Positions 1 through 12,067 are shown, counted from the stretch's first letter. The stretch: 64,000 nucleotides of DNA from Pisaster brevispinus (GCA_023634235.1 JAMKCF010000001.1:7690758-7754757); one strand, 5' to 3'. Made by a program: numbers and translations. Notes: generated from the letters alone by a model not told the origin.

Positions 1-47
1 GAAATTTAGCCCAGCTGTAGATAATATGTGTCTCAGCAAGAATCCAA

Positions 48-76
48 TTGTTCCCACGCTCAAATGTTGCACATTA
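48..76 (+). repeat. Left arm of a 29-bp perfect inverted repeat
   Basis: These 29 bases recur as an exact reverse complement at 3685-3713, and weaker similarity continues inward for about 25 more bases. The arrangement looks like terminal inverted repeats of an element of about 3.67 kb. No clear target-site duplication flanks the two arms and no transposase is recognisable between them, so it could also be two copies of one short repeat in opposite orientation. Confidence 0.6.
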
Positions 77-2300
77 ATGTGTAATTCACGGATAAAATGT
101 CACATTTTTTAACATAAAGAAAAACATAAGAAAGACAGCGCCCTCAATTGACCAAAAAAGAGAGGCTTTCTCCAGCTAGGCATAGTTTACCCCCAAAAAT
201 TTTACATTATGATGTGGAAACCTTTATAATTTTAAATATCATGTATGCTAACAACATTTCTAAAAGTTTGTATGCTTATATCAACTATTGGAACACTACT
301 TTTCAACTGTACTTGGTGTTTATGTAGTGGGGAATATGCTATAGGCCAGTTGATCCATTGTGAAATTGTTGAATCTCTAACACACTATGTCCAGGCAATT
401 AACAATTCAGGTATAACACATGGAAAGGAATGGGGGTACATCACAAGTATAAACAACCTGACTGGGGGAGGGGGTTCAGTCTTGCCAAATAAATAAGCAA
501 ACTATTTCATGTTGATTGTAACATAACTGGAGTTTTTGATATACTTTTTAACCCACAAAGTATGTCAAAACAGCCCTTAGAAAAAGTGACAAACCTCAGA
601 TATTTCCATCTTTGAATTTATTGAATGTCAATTCAACTTGCATAATCAAAAATATAAATGCTGAATTAAAAAAATTATTCGTTTTCGTACTTGAATGTTC
701 CTGTCCCTATTAATCATTTTCTGTAGAAAGTATGTCCTACAAATGTTGTTATCATCTGTTAAAAAAACCGTTTCCTTTGTGCATTCAATTTTGTTTAAAC
801 TTCACACCACAGCTCTGTATGAGTTTTAAAACAGTCCCCTGTATGAATAACAAACTCATAACTTACTAAAAGAACCACATAATATCATTTCATAATGGTC
901 ATGGTTTGTGTGCAGAAAGACAAAGGAATGCTCATTTAACAAATGTTAACCTTTTATTTCAACACTTTGAATAGTACAAAATGTGTATATCGATGAAGTG
1001 TGATGAGATAAAGAATTGAAATGTAAATGCAACGTTAATGTCCTTTTGAATATTTTCCGTTTTAAAATAACATATACATGAAGATGCTCTATGGTCGTTG
1101 TAAAAAAATATACAAATTTAAAATAAGTATTTAAAAATAGTGATGTGCTAGGAAAGTTGATTGGTGATGGAGACTGATCTCAGATTAGATTACCAATTAC
1201 AGTCTGGGCCCAAGTTTACAAAACCTGTAAGTAGCAGAATTGTTGCTTACTGGACCGTTGTCATTTCATTAAAAAAAGCTAACCATAATCATACTGAAAG
1301 GTATGCTTATTTGTGGCAAGCAAATGAGTGATTTTTTTGTTTCTATTTTGTACTGTGATGCATCCTGGTTCTTTTCAGAACTCCTAAGTTCAGAACAGAC
1401 CACAGTGTTTTGTTACAAGAAACACTTCACCTGATTACTTCTCATCACAAACCTTTAAATCTTATTTGAATTACTACCGTTTGTTGACCATAACATTGCA
1501 CATGCAACTTTCAATTAATGTGGTTCTGAAAAGAAACTTTGATGGTCCTGTCACATGCACTGCCAATTTAGAGAATTTGCATAATTACACAGTACATCAG
1601 GTATTAAAACTACTAAAATAAAAAATATATTGTATATGTAGCCAACAGTATCACCTGCTCCCTTTTTTTTCCCAAAACAGACAAGAGCCCTACAGCCACC
1701 ATTTTACCCAACCAAACACATACATGTATAAGTTGATTACCTGTATTTTATTTTATTTATGTACTTCAACTTTCTTTCTTTTTTTTCTTCTTTTTTTTTG
1801 GGGGGGGGGCCACAGGGTTGAACACACATTATTCATGGTTAAATGTGGAATGTGCGATTTGGGCTGTAAAAAGCGTTTGAATACCGAGATTCATGGCAAA
1901 TGATGCAAACTCTCGGTAAAATATGAACAGATGATAAGGTTCCCGCTTTCTTCATTGAAGAACTTGACTGGAGCATTCAAATTCTCTTTTGAGCAGGCTC
2001 CGAGTCCTACTCTCTGATGTGAGAAGATACACTGAGATCTGGCTGGGGAAAAAAATACATAACAAAATTAAGTCCCTCTTCAATTAACACTTTTAGCACC
2101 AATGATTTTTCTAAAATGTAAATAATAATACTTTTTAAACAAAAACAAGCAAAACAGTTTTATAAATACAAAGGTGGGAACCATTTTATGGAAGTCACTA
2201 CAAGCAATTTTTTTTCAAACTGGCAACTCGAAAGATATGCAGCTCGGCAGTCTCCAGTGAAATTTTTTGTCGATCTGTTGAGGAACTAAATAATTTATTC
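77..2300. other. Anonymous AT-rich DNA, no gene recognised
   Basis: I read both strands and found only short open frames without recognisable motifs. A T-rich run followed by ten G residues lies at about 1776-1809. Nothing else stands out. Confidence 0.6.
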
Positions 2301-2304
2301 TGTG

Positions 2305-2628
2305 CTATAATTCCCAACTCATGGAGACAATTTCTGTTCCCTTTTTGTGAATTTTTTTTAATTTGTAAAAATGTTGAAAATCTTGCAAATATGGACACTC
2401 CAACAGAAATGGCTCATTAGTCATATCGCCCTTCGTGCAAAGGCCACTGGGAGGAGGGTTATGGATTATTGCACCTACCCAGGACTTAGTGTAGCTGATA
2501 AACGTAGCTCTTGAGTCTTGGTCATGAACCTTAGACATCAGGGCTACAAACAGTACTGTGTACAAATATGGGTCCGAATGCCCAACATGTTCTTTATACC
2601 TGTGTCCGTACATTACGTGCATGAACAC
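2305..2628 (-). CDS. Unrecognised open frame, possible terminal exon
   Basis: This 107-residue frame lies within the 48-3713 inverted repeat. Its composition looks protein-like (MYGHRYKEH, NPPPSGLCTKGD, LLECPYLQDF), unlike most frames nearby, but I recognise no family. Immediately upstream on this strand the sequence is purine-rich, which is poor for a splice acceptor, so the exon interpretation is weak. It could be the end of a captured host gene, a remnant of a transposon protein, or chance. Confidence 0.2.
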   Translation of the reverse strand: MFMHVMYGHRYKEHVGHSDPYLYTVLFVALMSKVHDQDSRATFISYTKSWVGAIIHNPPPSGLCTKGDMTNEPFLLECPYLQDFQHFYKLKKIHKKGTEIVSMSWEL

Positions 2629-3367
2629 CTCTTGGGTTTTTTTTTCTTTCTTTATTGTTGTTGTGACATTTTGTTCTACCCATCATGATGGTGCGATTGT
2701 GTACATAACCTGTTGAAACAACATGTTGAACATGTGGACCAATTTATTTCGACTCACCGCCCAGCTCTACAAAACTTTTAAAAATAGAAATGTTGGTAGC
2801 GAATACAATAGCTACCGCGGTACAGTTTCGCAGCTAGCCACCCAATCTCAGACTAAGTCTAAATAATAAGAGCAAGTCTGTTGAGTACTCAACCTTGGTA
2901 ACTAATCATGCACTGTGCAGTCACAAATGTCAAAAATAAATGTTCAATATATAACTTGAAACAATTCTCTAACCTTCAGCAGCAGGCACATGTTCCTTAT
3001 CTCGCTTCTGCCTGGCAAGTACAGCCCGTCTTTGTTTTGTAGCATCCGTGAAATATGGGTTACCCTTCCGATGAAAAGGGGGAAAACCACCATCGTTGCG
3101 TTAGGTACTAACTTAGTGCAGCGCAAGCTGCACCATCACCGCCACTATCTTGCAAGAAACACCTCGCTATTTCAGCTGATTTTCCGTCAAGTTCCTTCCA
3201 AATCTGCACACAATGTCTGAATTTTGTCCACTATGTTTCAGTTATAGGTGTAAAAGGCTTCTTGAACATCACACAAATGTGCATAACACCGTAAATTAGA
3301 CTGCTTCTCGCTGTCTTTTTCTGACATGTTGCCCACATGACGATCTAGCTCGTGAGAATTTGTTTAT

Positions 3368-3511
3368 GTAGAGCGCATTTTATAGAGTTGCACAATACCG
3401 AGATTGCGCAAAATTTTGCTCAATTTTCAAATTAAGTGACCAGTCTGGGAATGCAGAATAAGCAGCGCAATCTCCAAATTGTGCAAATTCGTAAATGCGC
3501 TTCGCTTCTAC
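3368..3511. mobile_element. Short hairpin element (MITE-like), 144 bp
   Basis: The two ends are imperfect reverse complements over about 45 bases. The left end reads GTAGAGCGCATTTTATAGAG; the right end, read backwards, begins GTAGAAGCGAAGCGCATTTA; both then reach a TTGCACAAT and GAGATTGCGC core. The loop is about 50 bases. No coding capacity. It is consistent with a small non-autonomous DNA element or foldback sequence. Confidence 0.55.
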
Positions 3512-3684
3512 ATAATACGTCGCAGCGCGTTCCTTCGTACATCCGCACGCTTCCATAAGACAAATTTTGATTGGTCAGTTGCCTGATGAGAGACCAAATT
3601 CCATTGGACAACCTACTCGCGCCTGACTCAGTTACCGTATATCGTTGCACAAATTAGGGCGATTTTTGTCGTCAAATTACGAAA

Positions 3685-3713
3685 TAATGTGCAACATTTG
3701 AGCGTGGGAACAA
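3685..3713 (-). repeat. Right arm of the 29-bp inverted repeat
   Basis: Exact reverse complement of 48-76. It ends about 230 bases before the piggyBac-1 left end, so it may belong to a separate, older insertion. Confidence 0.6.
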
Positions 3714-3939
3714 GCAAAAATTGCAATTTGGTATTATTATCTTCGTTTTTGAGTGGTTACTGAGTAAACCCTCTGTTGAAGAGAACAAGACTGTAAGATA
3801 CGACTGGACGGCCGACGGTCTATAACCTTTCGCGGAAGCGGACAAATCAGGTGCTGATTTAGGCTCCATTGATGCATGCCACACATGAACTGTATACCAC
3901 GGCTGTCAATTGGCTGTGTGTCACGGCCGGCCGATCGGT

Positions 3940-3987
3940 TTAACCCTTTCAACTCGACCCTTCGTAAATTCGGGCACCTGTGCCCGA
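3940..3987 (+). mobile_element. Probable left end of piggyBac-1
   Basis: A TTAA is followed directly by CCCTTTCAAC, the TTAA-CCC arrangement expected at a piggyBac terminus. A 9-bp stem-loop (TTCGGGCAC / GTGCCCGAA) follows at 3968-3987, a subterminal palindrome comparable in position to those in the nested piggyBac at 43.9 kb. I could not find the matching right end before 7 kb. Confidence 0.45.
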
Positions 3988-4404
3988 AAAAAATAAATCG
4001 CTTTTCATCCAACAACAACTGCCCTCTGTTGGCCGAGCCTGGCATCATTCGAAAGCTAAAAACATAAGTTTTCCAATGATAGTATGGTACCCTTTGTGCA
4101 ACCTTTAGAAATAAATATACAAAGCGAAAAAAAAACCATTTTGCATACTGCTGAGATATTTGTGTGTATTGTGTACATATTAATTTCATTGATTTCGTAA
4201 AGATTTATTTATTTTTACCGACAAAAGGAATATCTCATTTGAGTAATTAAGATTTACTTATTTATTTCATAACGAATGAGAAAAGGAAGTGGCAGGATAC
4301 GGAAATTTTTCAGAATTTTCTTTGTTGAAAAGCACGGTTTACTTTATTTTATTTTTTTCTTCATTTTCTCATCAAAATGCACAATTATTTTTCATTACAG
4401 CGAT

Positions 4405-5782
4405 GAGAGTGACATGACTCTTATGCCAGGTTCATCCAAGCAGACTTTGGAATGCAGCCAGCCCAGAGCAGCACTTGATACTGATCAACCGAGCACGAGT
4501 TTTGCTTTTGAGCCACCCATGAGTCTAGCTACAAATGATGAGCGCCCATCCACTGCCCCTGTATGCTAAAGTTTGCGCACAAGAATCCACACACAGCGAC
4601 TGATTGAGCATCAACCAGAATCAGAGTCAGAAGATGACGATTCTCATGAGCACCAGCCGAGTAAATGGCCAGCTCGCAGAGCACCCTTGCCGAGCAGTCG
4701 TCGCCGTAGAGTTTCACCCCCGTCTAGAATGTCATCGAGCTCAAGCTCCTCAGATGAGGATCAGCCACTGATTCCCCGATGGAAAAGTGAAAATGAGATT
4801 GATGATGGTCTCGGGCGTCAACCATCATTTACCCCGAATCGAGAGCCTGGCACCCAATTACACCCCTGGTCAGCTATTCAAGCGTTATTATAGTGCAAAC
4901 ATCATGAGATCTCTGGTAAAAAATACCAACAAGCAAGGAGAAAAGATGAAGGAGGCTGGGAAAAAATACAAGTGGAAAGGTACATCAGTAGAAGAGATGT
5001 ACAGCTTCATTGCCGTAGTTATCTTCCTGGGCCTAGTGTCAGTGCCGACGCTACAAGAATATTGGTCCGAAGATGTTTTTTTTTGGCCAACCTTTCGCCA
5101 GAAGTATCATGTCTCGGTCAAAGTTCCCGCCCATTGTATGGAATTTTCACATCAGTGATCCTGATGAAGATGAGGAAAATCAATGCCGGAAAATCATCAA
5201 CGACCCAGGATATGATCGACTGTTCAAAGTTCGGCCATTATATGATGAGATGCGTTTGGCATGTCATTCTTTCTACATGCCAGGTATCAATGTTTCTATT
5301 GATGAACGAATGGTCGCCTCAAAAGCACGAGTTGGAATCAAACAATATATCAAAGATAAACCAACAAAGTGGGGCTTCAAATTGTATGTAATTTGCGATT
5401 CTAAAAGTGGTTACACGTGCGATTTTTCCATCTATGCTGGTAAGATAGAAGATCAGTCAGACAAGGGGCTGACATGATGTTGTCACCAGACTTATGAGGC
5501 CCTATCTAGGACAAGGTTATCAGCTTTTTGTAGATAACTTTTTTACAAGTCCGACTTTGTTTCATGACTTATTTCAGGCGAAAACACTTGCATGTGGACC
5601 CATCAGAGAAAATCGTCGTGGTTTCCCAATTTCCAATGAAAACAAAATAGCCAAGAATGCACCACGTGGAACAATTCGTTGGTTACGAGATGAGTTGCTC
5701 TTTGTCAAATGGAAAGACACTAGAGAAGTAACAATGCTGTCTACAATGCATAGGGCTTGTGTCCTTGTCAAAAGTATTTATT
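4405..5782 (+). pseudogene. piggyBac-type transposase, truncated and frameshifted (piggyBac-1)
   Basis: A PGBD/piggyBac (DDE_Tnp_1_7-type) transposase that would cut and paste DNA at TTAA. The order is an acidic, serine-rich N-terminus (4405-4860), the start of the core with motif YYSANIMRSL (about 4880-5120), the first catalytic Asp in SIDERMVASKAR (about 5301), the second in FVDNFFTSP (about 5533), then LACGPIRENRRGFP and the strand ending TMLSTMHR. Reading is broken by frame changes near 4860, 5090 and 5480 and a stop at 4567. Homology stops at the tyrosine before the TAA at about 5782. The third catalytic Asp and the C-terminal cysteine-rich domain, both present in family members, are missing. 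It cannot encode an active enzyme as read. Confidence 0.85.
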
Positions 5783-5784
5783 AA

Positions 5785-7144
5785 TTATTTCTCAAACTGT
5801 ACAAATTTTTAATACAGTGAATATTGTATGTTCGCTATGAATGTTAATAAAATAATACAAATTAACCCCGGTGTCGCTCCCAAAAATAGCCCGTCCCGAT
5901 AAAAACTCAATTGCCTCCTCACTCGGAGGCGTTATAATGTTGATTCCTGGCATGGGCGTCTTCTTGCGCTTGCGCGAAAAATACATGTCAAAACTTTCTT
6001 GTAGCGTGCACCGAACACGGTTTACCATGACGACTAACTATGCCATTTTGGCTCATAACTTCCCGAAAAAACAGTTTTTGTTCAACGCGAAAAGTGCATT
6101 ATGGTACACAAACAGCACATCACCTGTTCACTGTCTTTTCATCCACCTCATTCAGTTATTTGGAAAAAAACCAAACTAGAAAAGAAAGTGAGTGAATCTC
6201 CTTTATAGTCAACTACGGTAAATCGTCACCATCAACACCCCCAGTATTTCAAACATCTCTGTGCCATTGTTTATATGACTCACATGGTGTACTGGTTAAG
6301 ACTTCCCCTCAGCAAGTACATGTCCCGAGTTCGAGTTCAAGCTGGACAAAATGCCCACTTTTTTTATTGCCTTACTCTGCATACAGTGAATGCTCATTGC
6401 TTGGCCCATTCTTGAACTTTTGTTAAGACCGTAAGTTTTTATATGTAAATAAGTAATTTTGCACTACGCAATTATATAAATCTAAATGTTGATAAATATC
6501 TAAATATTTATAACTCTATGGGTCACTATCATTATATATAAATAATGCTGACTTAAAAATTTGTTATGTAAATAATTATATTGCACATGCAATTAAGTAT
6601 TTATAATTGCCTTGGCATATTTCATTATAAACATATAATTGTGTGGATCATATATTATTTTACAACTACGCGGACGAGGCTAAGATATATTAAATAATGA
6701 CTCTACGGCGCTTTCATTATATATAAATATTCTTGTAACATGTAATATAAGTTGGCAGGTACGCCCAATACTAAAAATATTCATATGAAAAAATTTGTCA
6801 TAGGGCTGTCAGTCGAGTCTAGTCTGGTCCTTTTTGTGATCTGCGGAAAAAATTTACAAGCCCAGCCTAACGCAGGTGATGGACACCAGACTGCAGCCTT
6901 TTTGGTAAGTTTGTGATTGCCGAATTCGTCATCTTTCTTGGCCTTGTGTACTATTTAGTCTTTAAGTTTTCTTTTGTCCTGAGCAAAGCGGTCATGGCTG
7001 ATGGTGATAACAGTAGAAGAGTACGTCTGTTGAGACACAAAAGAAAATTAATCCTGCTAAACAAAGAAAAAATCTGGATAAGGGATTAATAAATAGAGTG
7101 AGGACACACAATAGATGACGGAAGGAATGTTTAACTAGACTTTC
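5785..7144. other. Intergenic stretch after piggyBac-1
   Basis: AT-rich, with no gene recognised. A second TTAA followed by CCCCGGTGTC lies near 5867 and might be a stray transposon end. At 6275-6345 there is a degenerate tRNA-like stretch. Confidence 0.5.
6275..6345 (+). repeat. Possible tRNA-derived SINE head
   Basis: TGGTGTACTGG resembles an RNA polymerase III A box. About 45 bases later GAGTTCGAGTTC resembles a B box. The spacing is right for a tRNA-like promoter but I cannot fold a cloverleaf. Confidence 0.3.
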
Positions 7145-8516
7145 AGTTTTTGTTTACTACAAAAACAACGTGTTCGTGATCGATGTCATCAAATTATGAT
7201 TTAATGATATTTTATTTTATCAACCCGATTTGCGGTTCAGGAGTAAGATTCGGTTTCAATTCAAATCTTCACCGGTTTGAACCAAAAGTTAGGTCAAATG
7301 AGGTCATACTGTGTAGCGCTAGGAAAGTCCTAGGAGCCCTTTGTAATGCCGTGTACTTAAAAAACAGCCAATGTGTGGTTCAGGAGTTATGAATTTTTAA
7401 AATATTACACGAACTATCATTAATTGGGTGTGCAATAAACAAAGAAATAGCGAGCGCCGCCAATGTATTCCAGTACTCAATACACTACAGGTCAACCTTA
7501 AAGGGACATGTTGCCTTGGATCGGGCGGGTTGGTCTATAAAAGCGTTTGTAACCGTTTGTGTAGACCAACTTGCCAGATCCAAGGCAAGGTTCCATTTAA
7601 TTACACGTGCACTGTACACGTGCGTGGCTGGTACAGGTTTGACATACATTGTATTGACGTGAAGTCTACACTACAGTGTGTTGTCGTACATGGTTCAACA
7701 GACAAGTGCGCTTTGACGTCCAGTTTCGACCCAATGCAAAGGTTTAAATGTTATCATCTCTGTGCAAAAGTTTGAGCAGGATCACTCATCTATAACGTGA
7801 TGCAAACATTTTGTTGAATTATTACGTAGTTTTAAGTTCGAAATTTTTGCAATTTTTTCAACTTCCGGTTTGAACCGGAAGTCAATGTCAAATGGGTCCA
7901 GTCAGTGTAGCCTTTGTTGATCTGTTATCGACCTGTCCGATGATATGTGAACTGTCCAAATCCAACAGGTGGTTCGTGAGTTATGATTTTTTTTAAATAA
8001 TAAACTTTGATTTATTGTAATTCGATACCCGATGACATCATCATGACATCATCAAGTTTGTGTGGTCTTGATAATGGGGTTCAATTGTCTGATGAGTTTC
8101 AATGTTCAAATCAATTTCAATTTTGAGTTGTGATCAAAAATTGAATTTTTTATGAAAAAAAAAACAAAGGCAAACTTTGACTTCTCGTTACAAGAAGTAA
8201 ACGGTCATACGATTTTGGCGTAAAAATTTAAATGTCCTAATCTTGATCTATCAAATGCCAAAATATGAGCATCATAGCTTAAAAATTCAAGATACAGCGA
8301 ATAGCAAATGGTCAGTTTTCAACTTTAAAAACCTTGTAATTCAACACCTGATGACGTCATCATGACGTAATGAAAACTGTGCCGTCTTCATTTTAAGGTT
8401 CATACGTCTGATGAGTTTCAAGGTTCAATTCAGTTGCAATCTTGAGTTGTAGAGAAGAGTTCCGTTGAAGAAGAAGATGGAAAAGAAGATGGAGAAGAAA
8501 AAAAACCCAGACATTC
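7145..8516. repeat. Tandem repeat unit 1 (modular ETS/CRE/AGGTCA-rich)
   Basis: The unit opens with a hairpin-like AGTTTTTGTT...ACAAAAAC followed by GTGTTCGTGATCGATGTCAT, and the same opening recurs at 8517 and, diverged, at 10391. Inside are modules of roughly 130-150 bases that contain ACTTCCGG/CCGGAAGT palindromes (intact at 7861-7882), AGGTCA half-sites (7291-7306) and the phrase AATGTGTGGTTCAGGAGTTA. A CRE-type TGACGTCA lies at 8352-8359. No plausible coding frame. A TTAA MITE interrupts it at 7498-7600. Confidence 0.8.
7498..7600. mobile_element. TTAA-flanked MITE, 103 bp
   Basis: TTAA lies at 7498-7501 and again at 7597-7600. Between them the ends are inverted repeats of about 35 bases: TTGCCTTGGATC and GTTGGTCTA on the left, matched by TAGACCAAC and GATCCAAGGCAA on the right. 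TTAA duplication points to mobilisation by a piggyBac-type transposase. The sister repeat unit (8517-10390) lacks this insertion at the equivalent point near 9400, which confirms the insertion boundaries. Confidence 0.8.
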
Positions 8517-10390
8517 AATTTTTGTTTCCTACAAAAACAAGGTGTTCGTGATCGATGTCATTAAATTATGATTAAGCAATATTTCATTTTATCAACCCGA
8601 TTTGTGGTTCAGTAGTAAGATTTTGTTTCAATATAAATCTTCAACTTCCGGTTTTGAACCAAAACTTAGGTCAAATGAGGTCATACTGTGTAGCGCTAGG
8701 TAAGTCCTAGGTAAGTCCCTTTGTAATGCCGTGTATTGATAAAAATCCAATGTGTGGTTCGGGAGTTATGATTGAACTTGATCGTCCGATTTGAACCAGA
8801 AGTCAAGGTAAAATTGGGTCACATTCTGTGTGTCAATTCTTAAGTTGATAAATACTTTGCCAATGATGTAAAGATTGCAAAAAACAAAGTGTGCTTTAGA
8901 AGTTATGATTTTTTGAAACATTCAATTTTTAACTTCCGGTTGGAACCGGAAGTCAGTGTTAAATGAGGTCACACTGTATTGTTTATTAAGTCTTACAAGC
9001 TCTTTCTGATGACGTTTCCTTCATAAAAATATAATGAGTGGTTGAAAGTTATTAGTTTTTTAATTATTAATTTCATCTTCCGGTTTGAACCGGAAGACAA
9101 GGATATAAACGTAACATTCTGTGCAGCGTTTCTTTACTTGTTACACACCTTCCCAATGATTCATAGATTATAAAAATCCAATGTGTGGTTCAGAAGTTAT
9201 GTTTATTTGAAATATTGAATTTCAACTTCCGGTTTGAACCTTAAGTTAAGGTCAAGCGGGTCACATTTTGTGTAGCGCTTGTGTAATTTATCAAGGCCCT
9301 TCAGACGACGAATTGACTGTAACTATCCAATGTGTGGTTAAGGAGTTATGAATTTTTTTATAATATTACACGGACTATCATTATTTGGGTGTGCAATATA
9401 CAATGAAAGAGCGAGCGACACCAAATGTATTCGCACATGTAGATGTAAAGTATTAGAACATGTAGTTCATGTCAACTAAAACAACACGTGCATTGTACAC
9501 GTGCGTGGCTGTGTACAGTGTCGGCGTATGTTTGTGTTGGCCTACACTATCGTGCTTGTCATACAATGAAAGTCAACAGACACGTGCGCGTTGACGCCCG
9601 GTTTTGACCAGATGCAAAGATTAAAATGCTATAATCTCTGTGCAAAAGTTTCGGCAGAACTCATCTTTAACCTCATGCAAAGTTCATGTTAAAATATTAC
9701 GTAGTTGTTGAGATGAATTTTCAAACTTTCAATTTCCGGTTTGAACTGGAAGCCAAGGTCACATGGGGTCATGTGTGTAGCATTTGTTGAACTTTTAACG
9801 ACCAATCCGATGATGTGTCGATTGTAAAAATCCAACATGTGGTTCATGAGTTATGATTTTTACAAATATTAAACTTTGATTTAATGTAATTCAATACCCG
9901 CTGACCTCATCATGACATCATCATGTTTGTAGCGTCTTTATATTGAGGTTCAATTGTCTGATGAGTTTCAACCGTTAATTCGATTTCAATCTTGAGTTAA
10001 GCTGTAGAAAAGCCCAAAACATGATTTTTTTAAGGAAAAACGTCGAAGGCAAACTTCGATTTAGGGTAACGACCCGGAAGTAAAGGTCATACGATTTTTG
10101 CGTTAACTTTTCAAATGTTGCCCAAGTAGTGATCTATCAGATGCTTAATTATGAGCAACATAGCTTTGAAATTCACGAAGATACATCGAATAGCAAATGG
10201 TCAATTTTCAACTTTAAAAACATTGTAATTCGACACCCGATGACGTCATCATGACGTCATGACAAGTGTGTTGTCTTTATATTAAGGTTCAGTTGTTTGG
10301 TGAGTATCAAGGTTCAATTCAGTTTCAATCTTGAGTTATGTTGCAGATATAAGAGTTGGTAGAAGAAGATGGAGAAGAAACTAGAAATTT
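8517..10390. repeat. Tandem repeat unit 2 (modular, expanded)
   Basis: This aligns with unit 1 at both ends, including the shared CACGTGCRTTGTACACGTGCG segment (near 7606 and 9486), but carries about four extra modules at 8770-9350. ETS-like palindromes lie at 8932-8953 and 9073-9093, AGGTCA-N4-AGGTCA at 8668-8683, AGGTCA-N4-GGGTCA at 9756-9771, and a double TGACGTCA at 10241-10259. The extra modules suggest local amplification inside the larger unit. Confidence 0.8.
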
Positions 10391-10960
10391 AGTTTTTGTG
10401 ACATCACAAAAACAAGGTGTTCGGTAGACATGTCAAAATTAGCATAGCTGGTGAAAAGTAAAAAGAAAATTTGGTTAACATGTCTTTGTATGAAATATTG
10501 TTTTACGAGTTAATTGTGATTTTAAATATTTGCATTTTTGAAACAAACCATGATCAAGCCTAAATTGAAAACTGATGACGTCATGATGACGTTATTGCGT
10601 ATTTCTTATCCATACATTGAGATTTATAAGTTTGTGGTAAGTGTTTAACTTTTTTGAACTTACAACAGGTTTTTAGCAAAACGGACTATTTTTTAATAAC
10701 TTGTCACGAGAGGGTGTTGTTGAAGATAATTACGTCAATACTCTATTAATTGAAAGGCCAAGCGTCAAACTTTATCTCATACAGAGAGAGCATGTCAAAA
10801 TCCCACATCATATTGTTTGCAGACCTTAAAACAAGGCCCGGGAATATTTATTTTCCTTTGAACTTCCGGTTTTGACCATGGTAGAAGTAAAGGTCACATT
10901 GGGTCAAACTTTTGTAAGATTTGTACAATACTTCAAGAGCTTTTCAATTATTTTATGTGC
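10391..10960. repeat. Diverged partial third repeat unit
   Basis: It begins with the same AGTTTTTGTG...CACAAAAACAAGGTG hairpin. It keeps a CRE-type TGACGTCA at 10576-10583 and a module with ACTTCCGG at 10862 and AGGTCA-N4-GGGTCA at 10891-10906, but otherwise loses similarity. Further weak modules appear at 12560-12900. Confidence 0.6.
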
Positions 10961-10965
10961 CAATT

Positions 10966-12029
10966 AGGCCAGGGGCTGATCCAGTATTTTCCAAAGGAGA
11001 GGGCGTGAAATGTACCAAGCAGCAACTTAAACGTTGAAGGCAAGTTGTGGTGCCTGCGAGCGCGTAGCGCGAAGCCGCAACGGTGTGGGGGTCCAGGTCC
11101 CGCTTAAGGGCCCGAACAAATTGTGGATTCTAGATGCTCTGTGGTGCAATCTCGGGCAATATCTGACCACTTTAACAATTTTTTTTAGCAACATCATTAA
11201 CATTATTTTCTTGTTGGGAGTCATTAAATCAGTCATCCTGAGTTATTAAATCAAACTGCAGGCTGCAATTATTCAGGGACGAAAAGTGTTGGGGAGACAA
11301 ACCTAATTGTAATAGATTTGACTAAATTTTGTGCATTGTGCGATTGTAACAAAATGTAATACATTATTGTACGAGCACACACACACACACACACACAAGT
11401 GTGTAAACACCTCCAATCGGGGACCTCCTATTGTCCCTCTTTTGTTTGGACTTTAACTTTTTGGCAACAGCTCCCATTGGTTTTGTACACAATTTCCAAC
11501 TGGGGACCTTTACCCAACCGGGGACCCTATTGTCCTCTTTTGTTATAGGTCCCCGGTTTGAATGTGAAAACAAACTCACACACACAAGTGTGTAAACACC
11601 TCCAATCGGGGACCTCCTATTGTCCCTCTTTTGTTTGGACTAACTTTTTGGCAACAGCTCCCATTGGTTTTGTACACAATTTCTAACTGGGGACCTTTAC
11701 CCAACCGGGGACCCTATTGTCCTCTTTTGTTATAGGTCCCCGGTTTGAATGTGAAAACAAACTCACACACCCAAGTGTGTAAACACCTCCAATCGGGGAC
11801 CTCCTATTGTCCCTTTTGTTATAGGTCCCCGGTTTGAATGTGAAAACAAACTCACACACACACACACACACACACAGTCTTTTGCACGCAGAGTTGTGGG
11901 GACTTGCTATTGTTGTTCTATTATTCCCTTTTCTAAAGAATTACCTTGTGGGGACCCGGTTTAACAAAGAAAAACGTTGTGGGACCTTTGTTCCATTGTG
12001 TAAAAGTCCCCACAACGGTGTGTGTGCTA

Positions 12030-12067
<38 letters not shown>

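Noticed and set aside
2944..3220. Antiparallel 60- and 76-codon frames
   Set aside because: They mirror each other on opposite strands and show no motif; at most one could be real and nothing distinguishes it.
6994..7087. Small frame starting MADGDNSRRVRLLRHKRK
   Set aside because: Only 31 codons with no recognisable family, no splice donor and no neighbouring exon.
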